From Hysterangium stoloniferum (lineage: Eukaryota > Basidiomycota > Agaricomycetes > Hysterangiales > Hysterangiaceae), in NCBI GenBank assembly GCA_015178975.1, contig WHVD01000003.1, positions 1,798,001 through 1,862,000 of the forward strand: DNA of 64,000 nucleotides, written 5' to 3'. A program made the position numbers and the translations under genes. The notes beneath the pieces were generated by a model. That model saw nothing but the letters and a program-made list of their open reading frames with translations, was not told where the DNA came from and ran no database searches. Shown in pieces: positions 58,856 to 64,000 of the stretch (the first letter of the stretch is position 1; the number at the start of each line of letters is the position of its first letter).

Positions 58856-61078
58856 TCATAAACAGGTATCTAGTTTTATCTTAGAGCGCAAGGCAGCTTG
58901 AACCATCAAAGGTTTGTCTAAAATAGTGGTACGCATATTTAGAATACCATCCCTGAACGCCTGAACATCAAACGAAGGAGGTAACTTCATGTCGACTGTG
59001 AGAACCAACCGGGCTACCACAAACCGTAATTGTTGATATGCAAAGTTTCTTGCAACGCAAGCATGGGGACCTAAATAAAAGATTAGAAGTTATGAATACC
59101 ATCTCGGAGAGTATGGTCTTTCCCACCAAAGGAGAACGAAGCGAGCGCAGATTTCTCCGTGATGGTGCCTTGGCCGAGGCCTTCAGGACACCATCTTCCA
59201 GGGCGAAATTCCTGCATACGCCAGAATCAGGGGAAATGAAGACGTCAATGGGTGCCTTACTTACCAAAGGGTCCGGATAGAAATTATCCGCACTGGTTTG
59301 CTGTGAATAGGCCGCAAGCGCAATAATGGTCCCGGAAGGAACGAATTGGCCGGAAATGGTGGCACCAGAGGGAGGAACGACACGCGGGAGGAAGAATGGA
59401 GAACCCAGGCGTAGCGTTTCGTTTAAAACGGCATTTAGAAAGGTCAACCCGGTGAGTTTAGCCATATCAAGATGACCCGTCGGGTCAGGGAAGGCGTGAT
59501 CAAGTTCAGCTCGGAGGCGTTCATAGTCTAGGGAGTGAGACAACAGGTAATAGAAAGCCAGTGCGAGGATAATCGCAGTGTTATCAGAACCTGTTCATAG
59601 GAGTGTATGTTAGGGATGAAATTCAATCATACGCTACGCCATGGCTCACCTCCTTGCACTGCAACGACTGCATCTAGGTCCAAGTCTGCTTGAGGCAGTG
59701 GTTCACCGGTTTGTGGATCTCCACCAAGCTGAACATTAAGCTAAATTAAGACAGATCGGCAGAATAGACGTAAGGCACAAACAAGGTGTGAAGAAAGGTC
59801 GCGCATATCAACATCCTTTTCTGCCTTCACACGAGCACGCATCATAGCAGCGGCACGATGCCGTATCTTGTGCATAGACTTCCCAACTGGAAGATGCCAA
59901 ATAATGTCCATCAACCAAGGTGCCTGACCGAAGCTGTCAAGCAAGTAATTAAGTCACAGATTCAATCGACAATTATAATGGGCTATACCTGTCTAAAACA
60001 GTGGCAGCTGTCTTGAGACCGTCTAACATGCCTTCGGGATCTCCATCTCGCATAAACTCCTGTGACGGTATTTGTAAAGAAACGGCATGATGATGATATT
60101 TCCTTACAATACTATTGCATCCCCCAAATACCATTTCTCCCTTGAAAAATAATTGTCAATTTCAGTGATGATGATACGTTCTGATCACCGACAAACCATG
60201 AAATCATATGCCCAGTGCGAAACGCACTCCGAAAGATCGACGTTACCATCGGTACCCTTCCGGCGCTCGATGCAGTTAATAAGCTGCCAGGTGCGTCTAT
60301 CAAGGGGAGAAAAAAACTGCGTAACACTATAGCGCACTAAGTCCCAGACCCCAGGAACACGGCTGATAAACAAGATATCCTTACCTAGACCCGCTGAAAG
60401 CAGTGGCCCACATGCGTTTTCTGTTGCTGTGAATCTCTTTGGATTTCGGCTTGAAGAACAGAGCCACTGCATTTAGGTGTCCAGGAACAGCGTATGCGTC
60501 ACTTTTCTCCATGCTGTGGCCAGCACCATAAATCAAATGACCAGACGGCGAATCAACAGAGAGCACATTCGGCCCTGACAGCAGTTATTGAATAAATCAG
60601 ACAGCTGAAGAAGTCTCGTACCAATTCTGACGAATGGGCCATACATTTTATGTAATCGGTCTAGAATATGATGCCTTCTCCCGTGGTAAGATATGTACGA
60701 AAGGCGGAGGCTGGTGAGACGCCACCAAAAAGGGCCGGGGTACTTTGCGAGTGGATGGATCGGAGATAAGCGATAAAGGACGGTAAACGAAAGAGCAGAA
60801 AATGCGTAGGTGGCAGCGATTGTCAGGGAGAATATTAATGGGTCGTGTACGATATTTTCGAAATAGCAGGCAAATCCATAAATAAGCCCGAAAGCAGCGA
60901 TATAAAATATGGAGGCGTAGTCCCCGCGAACAGAGTGGCGATTAAGAATGACCCATGTGATCTATTTGGCTTTTTGTAACTGGGTTGCGACTTATAGCTA
61001 AAATTCAGAACTTACGAAGCCTGCCAGACTAGCACTGGCGAGGATACGACGGTCAGACGAATGGATATAATAGTCCAT
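58856..61078 (-). CDS. Cytochrome P450 monooxygenase
   Basis: Heme-thiolate monooxygenase, probably anchored in the ER. ATG 61078 (MDYYIHSSDRRIL) and stop at 58856. Exon 2 carries several hydrophobic segments and then the proline hinge HPLAKYPGPFWW. The K-helix ExxR lies in LNETLRL (about 59440-59420). The downstream block reads YPDPLEFRPGRW across a GT-AG intron. The heme loop FSFGPHACVARNFA is rebuilt across the last intron (Cys ligand near 59056). Compared with the usual F-x-x-G-x-[RH]-x-C-x-G, the last Gly is Ala, which some P450s tolerate. About nine exons. It appears intact. Family and substrate are not assignable by eye. Confidence 0.88.
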
Positions 61079-62382
61079 CATTAGAAGGAATTAGGATGAT
61101 TATGAATTATGGAAATAGTGTAAAAAAGCCCTCTCAGACATTGGCGGAATGAGTGCATAATATAGTGTTGTTGTATGAAGGCTGTGTAGAAGCTCCCCTG
61201 CCGCCAAAAGCAGAGCAAGGACACCATAGCAGTTCGTACTGATGGTTATGAGTATAAACTTATCATCGACGAGCAGTGGGAACCGGCATCAAAATTGAGG
61301 ACGTCATGTCAAACCAGAGATTGGGGCCATCTTGTCCCCTTTGTCAACTCTAGCCTTTGGCGATATCAGGTGTCAGTGTTCACCCGACTGTTGATTAGTC
61401 TAACAGATTATCAGACACTATATTTGGCTCCACTTGTCAAACAACATAACGCGATGCTCGTTATACATATAGCAAGAAGACAGGTGATCCACTAGCATCG
61501 AATCAGGCTGAGCAAATTGTGATGAGCTTTCAGACAGTCAATACAGCACACTTGTGAAGGATTGTTGATGGAAGCGTTAGGATTCCTAGTTCCTGAGGTC
61601 AGGATCGCGTGTTCCCATTGGCCGGACTCATTAGGAAGGTAAAGCTCCGACTTGAAGGATCCTGTTGTGCACAGCCACGAGGTGTCAGTTCATACCCGTC
61701 TAGGTCCGATAATACAATTGACAACGAACGATAACAGATCCCAAGTAATTTCTCTTTATGGATCGCCATTGGCAAAACCCCTCGATTTGTCCGGCAACAG
61801 GAACAGAGCCAAAAAGTTCCGCAATCCCGGATCGCTGTCTACTTGCAGGTTTTGCCAAGGGTTGTCTGCAACTTCTCTGTTTGTAGATATCCGCCCCGAT
61901 AAGTAACTGCGGCCGCCAGTGGTTACTCGGAGCTGAGCTTTGAAATTCATTCATTATGCATGGTTACCGATACACAGTTTTGCGCCCCCTCAGGAGCTTG
62001 AGTGGTGTGCCGTCGGCCCCATTAACATTTCACTTTTGCACCGCAAGTGCCACAAATGGCCCGTCCGCTGTGACAGTTTTACTTTAAGATTATTTTTTTC
62101 AATATTATATTTATCGTTAATTTGACAAAAGAAAAAAGATTGAGAACACAGCTTCGTAACAGACCACATCCCACCATGTCATCTTCTAACTTATCTATTC
62201 GTCAATCAGTTTGATCAACACCGGCTGGTATGTGTCGATCACGTGGAATCCAAAGAGTTTTGATTTGTGCTGTCCTATTCCTATCCTTGCGTAACGAATA
62301 AAAGACAAACACTCATGGGTTCTTGAAGACATCCTGGCGCCCTTTCCCCAATCATTAAATTAAAGCTCTTAATTTCTGCACT
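61079..62382. other. Intergenic between divergent P450 and methyltransferase genes
   Basis: 1.3 kb with no supported gene. Frames at 61652-61906 (plus) and 61700-61954 (minus) overlap on opposite strands and match nothing. It must hold the promoters of both flanking genes. Confidence 0.5.
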
Positions 62383-63188
62383 ATGCTACCCAACGCCATA
62401 CTACCCTGGACATTGTTGCGTACCATCAAAGTTCCCTTACTCCTCCTCGCTTCGACGACACATTACCTGGGGTTGAAGTCACCCAACCCCCCGCCACTAG
62501 ATAAGACCAATGTCTACAGGGGGCAGGCGTTCGAACGTATGGTTCGCGGACTAGTCATCCTCGGTCAGGTGCATCCGCATTGATTACACAGATCAATTTT
62601 CCGCTGTTTCTGACGCTCCTCCCATATTAGGTCACTACTATTATCCCCCTCCTTTGCGAATGTATGATTATCCTCGCCTTGAACCAGCCTACGCCACAAT
62701 CCAATCAAGTTATTGCCAATATATGCCCTCGTGCGGCGCCCTCTCTTTCGAGCAATATGCCTGCCCATTCCATCGTATTTTATGTCGGCATCTCAGCTAT
62801 GATATCCGGAGCCGCCCTCCGCATGTGGTGTTACGGCACGCTCGGAAAGCTGTTTACCTACGAGGTCTCGATACAGCCCGAGCATGAGCTGATAACGTCT
62901 GGTCCGTATGCTTTTGCCCGACACCCCAGTTACACCGGAGCGGCCTTGATGGTTATTGGAGCTGCAATCACATGCCTAGCCCCAGGGAGTTTCCTCAACG
63001 AGTGCAGTATCTTGGAAACGCCAATCAAGTGGATAGTTGCTTTATGGCTTACAATGGCGATGTTTACCTTTGTCTCCTTGCGGAGAAGGGGGCAGGTGGA
63101 AGATGAAGAATTGCGAAAGGTTTTCGGACCAGTTTGGCACCGTTATAGTCAAGCCGTTCCTCACAGCTTTATTCCTTATTTATATTAA
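62383..63188 (+). CDS. Isoprenylcysteine carboxyl methyltransferase-like protein
   Basis: Integral membrane methyltransferase of the ICMT/PEMT superfamily (yeast Ste14 type), which methyl-esterifies prenylated C-terminal cysteines or, in diverged members, small lipophilic substrates. ATG 62383. Exon 1 is 62383-62568, the intron 62569-62630, and exon 2 62631-63188, giving 247 residues, near the usual size. Helices occur at the N-terminus and around IVFYVGISAMISGAALRMW. The SAM-binding signature is intact: FTYEVSIQPEHELITSGPYA followed by FARHPSYTG, then a late hydrophobic pair and DEELRKVFGPVWHRY near the C-terminus. It looks functional. Agaricomycetes carry several such genes, so a role in a-factor-like pheromone maturation is not implied. 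Confidence 0.9.
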
Positions 63189-64000
63189 TGTAATATCATA
63201 TATCATATATATAATAATATAACAGCAGCTTACCACCGGAGGTCTCTGTATTTGGGCAGGTCCAGGATGACCAAGCCTATAATTGATGTAAAACCTTTAT
63301 CGGAGGTTGCAGTTGGGGATAAACGAGGAATAGATCTGAAAATGTTTTTATCAACTCAATTAAGGCCTTGATCCATATTCAAAGGACAAGCGGAGTTGAT
63401 CTAGGGAATAACAAATATTTCAAATAAAAGTTGTTGATCATCCAATATCAGCTTGGAAATTCCCCCCACCCGGAGCTCAGATGATAATACAAGTTTCAAA
63501 TTTAACTCGCTGTTGAGAGGAGAGCTGGTGATAGGGAAGTCCCGGCTCGTCCTGAAAGACGGGGCTCAGGCTCGGAGTAGACATCTTCCGCTGAGTTGCT
63601 GTCTCAGGTTCTTTTGGGTAGTCTGAGAGGGGGCGGCGATCAGGTTCAGGCCAGGAAGAGGTTTAGTAATCCAGACATGATATATACCACACATTTCAAA
63701 TACATATATTTAGCACGAGCCATCCCCTCTACTAGGCGCTACCATTACGTCCTATACTAGGATATCAACAGTGGAGGCGATGTGCTCAAGCCCTCCGGAC
63801 TGGCATAACTCCACGAATGCGTATATGGGGTTCAGGGGTCTCCGGTTCAGATTATCTGCATCTGTTGATTGCCCCCCTATTATGCACTGCGCATGAACAC
63901 ATTTGGCCACAAGAAGCTTTTATTGTGGTGCATCAATGCAATGGGATTACCGCAATCCACGTGAGCCCCGCCAAGTACTCCTTTAGGGAACTTGAAGGCG
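63189..64000. other. No recognised feature at the right end
   Basis: No protein-like frame or known repeat was seen. CpG is normal. Confidence 0.4.

Noticed and set aside
50814-63188. Secondary-metabolite gene cluster (TauD x3, P450, methyltransferase)
   Set aside because: The gene types are suggestive, but no polyketide synthase, NRPS, terpene synthase, prenyltransferase or pathway regulator is in the window, and the TauD array is explained by local duplication.

Overview
This 64-kb window is nuclear DNA from a basidiomycete fungus, most likely an Agaricomycete. The evidence is: genes cut by many short GT-AG introns of about 45-65 bases; two members of the DUF6533 integral-membrane family, which is typical of Agaricomycetes; a Ty3/gypsy chromovirus with a chromodomain; and an expanded TauD dioxygenase set. 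Nothing points to bacteria: no operons and no ribosome binding sites. Species cannot be named from sequence alone.

Layout. 1-3000 is old, CpG-poor repeat debris with a solo LTR and a tRNA-like repeat split by a later insertion. 3000-7130 is a CpG-normal island with a DUF6533 gene (4301-6038). 7130-17500 is again repeat-rich. It holds a whole-looking MULE DNA transposon (7674-10588) with about 100-bp inverted ends and a 9-bp target duplication, then two solo LTRs of opposite orientation nested in one another (11210-14152). 16160-26112 is a three-layer nest: an old gypsy fossil, an insertion of about 435 bp with a 9-bp duplication, and inside that a younger gypsy element (17529-25248) with about 97% identical LTRs and a 5-bp duplication. 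27540-29396 is an unrecognised multi-exon gene. 30079-31766 is a second DUF6533 gene; a truncated inverted copy lies at 37650-38055 beside a copia gag fossil.

33223-35328 is an MFS DHA2-type transporter. 40018-44655 encodes the TRAPP II subunit TRAPPC10/Trs130 and is divergent from trpD (anthranilate phosphoribosyltransferase, 44846-46052), with a 190-bp shared promoter region. Downstream lies a degraded copy of that gene pair (48188-49690). Three tandem, intact-looking TauD-type Fe(II)/2-oxoglutarate dioxygenase genes follow (50814-52394, 53099-54679, 55785-57370). A fourth, dead TauD fragment lies right after the live trpD. The window ends with a cytochrome P450 (58856-61078, minus) and an isoprenylcysteine methyltransferase-like gene (62383-63188, plus).

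The main biological story is a segmental duplication of a TRAPPC10-trpD-TauD block followed by reciprocal loss: one block kept TRAPPC10 and trpD and lost TauD, the other kept TauD and lost the other two. A second story is repeat ageing: nearly all LTR differences in the young gypsy element are transitions at CpG sites, and older repeats are almost CpG-free, as expected if repeats are cytosine-methylated. The young gypsy element also carries an unusual antisense accessory gene. No CRISPR array, rRNA or convincing functional tRNA gene is present.
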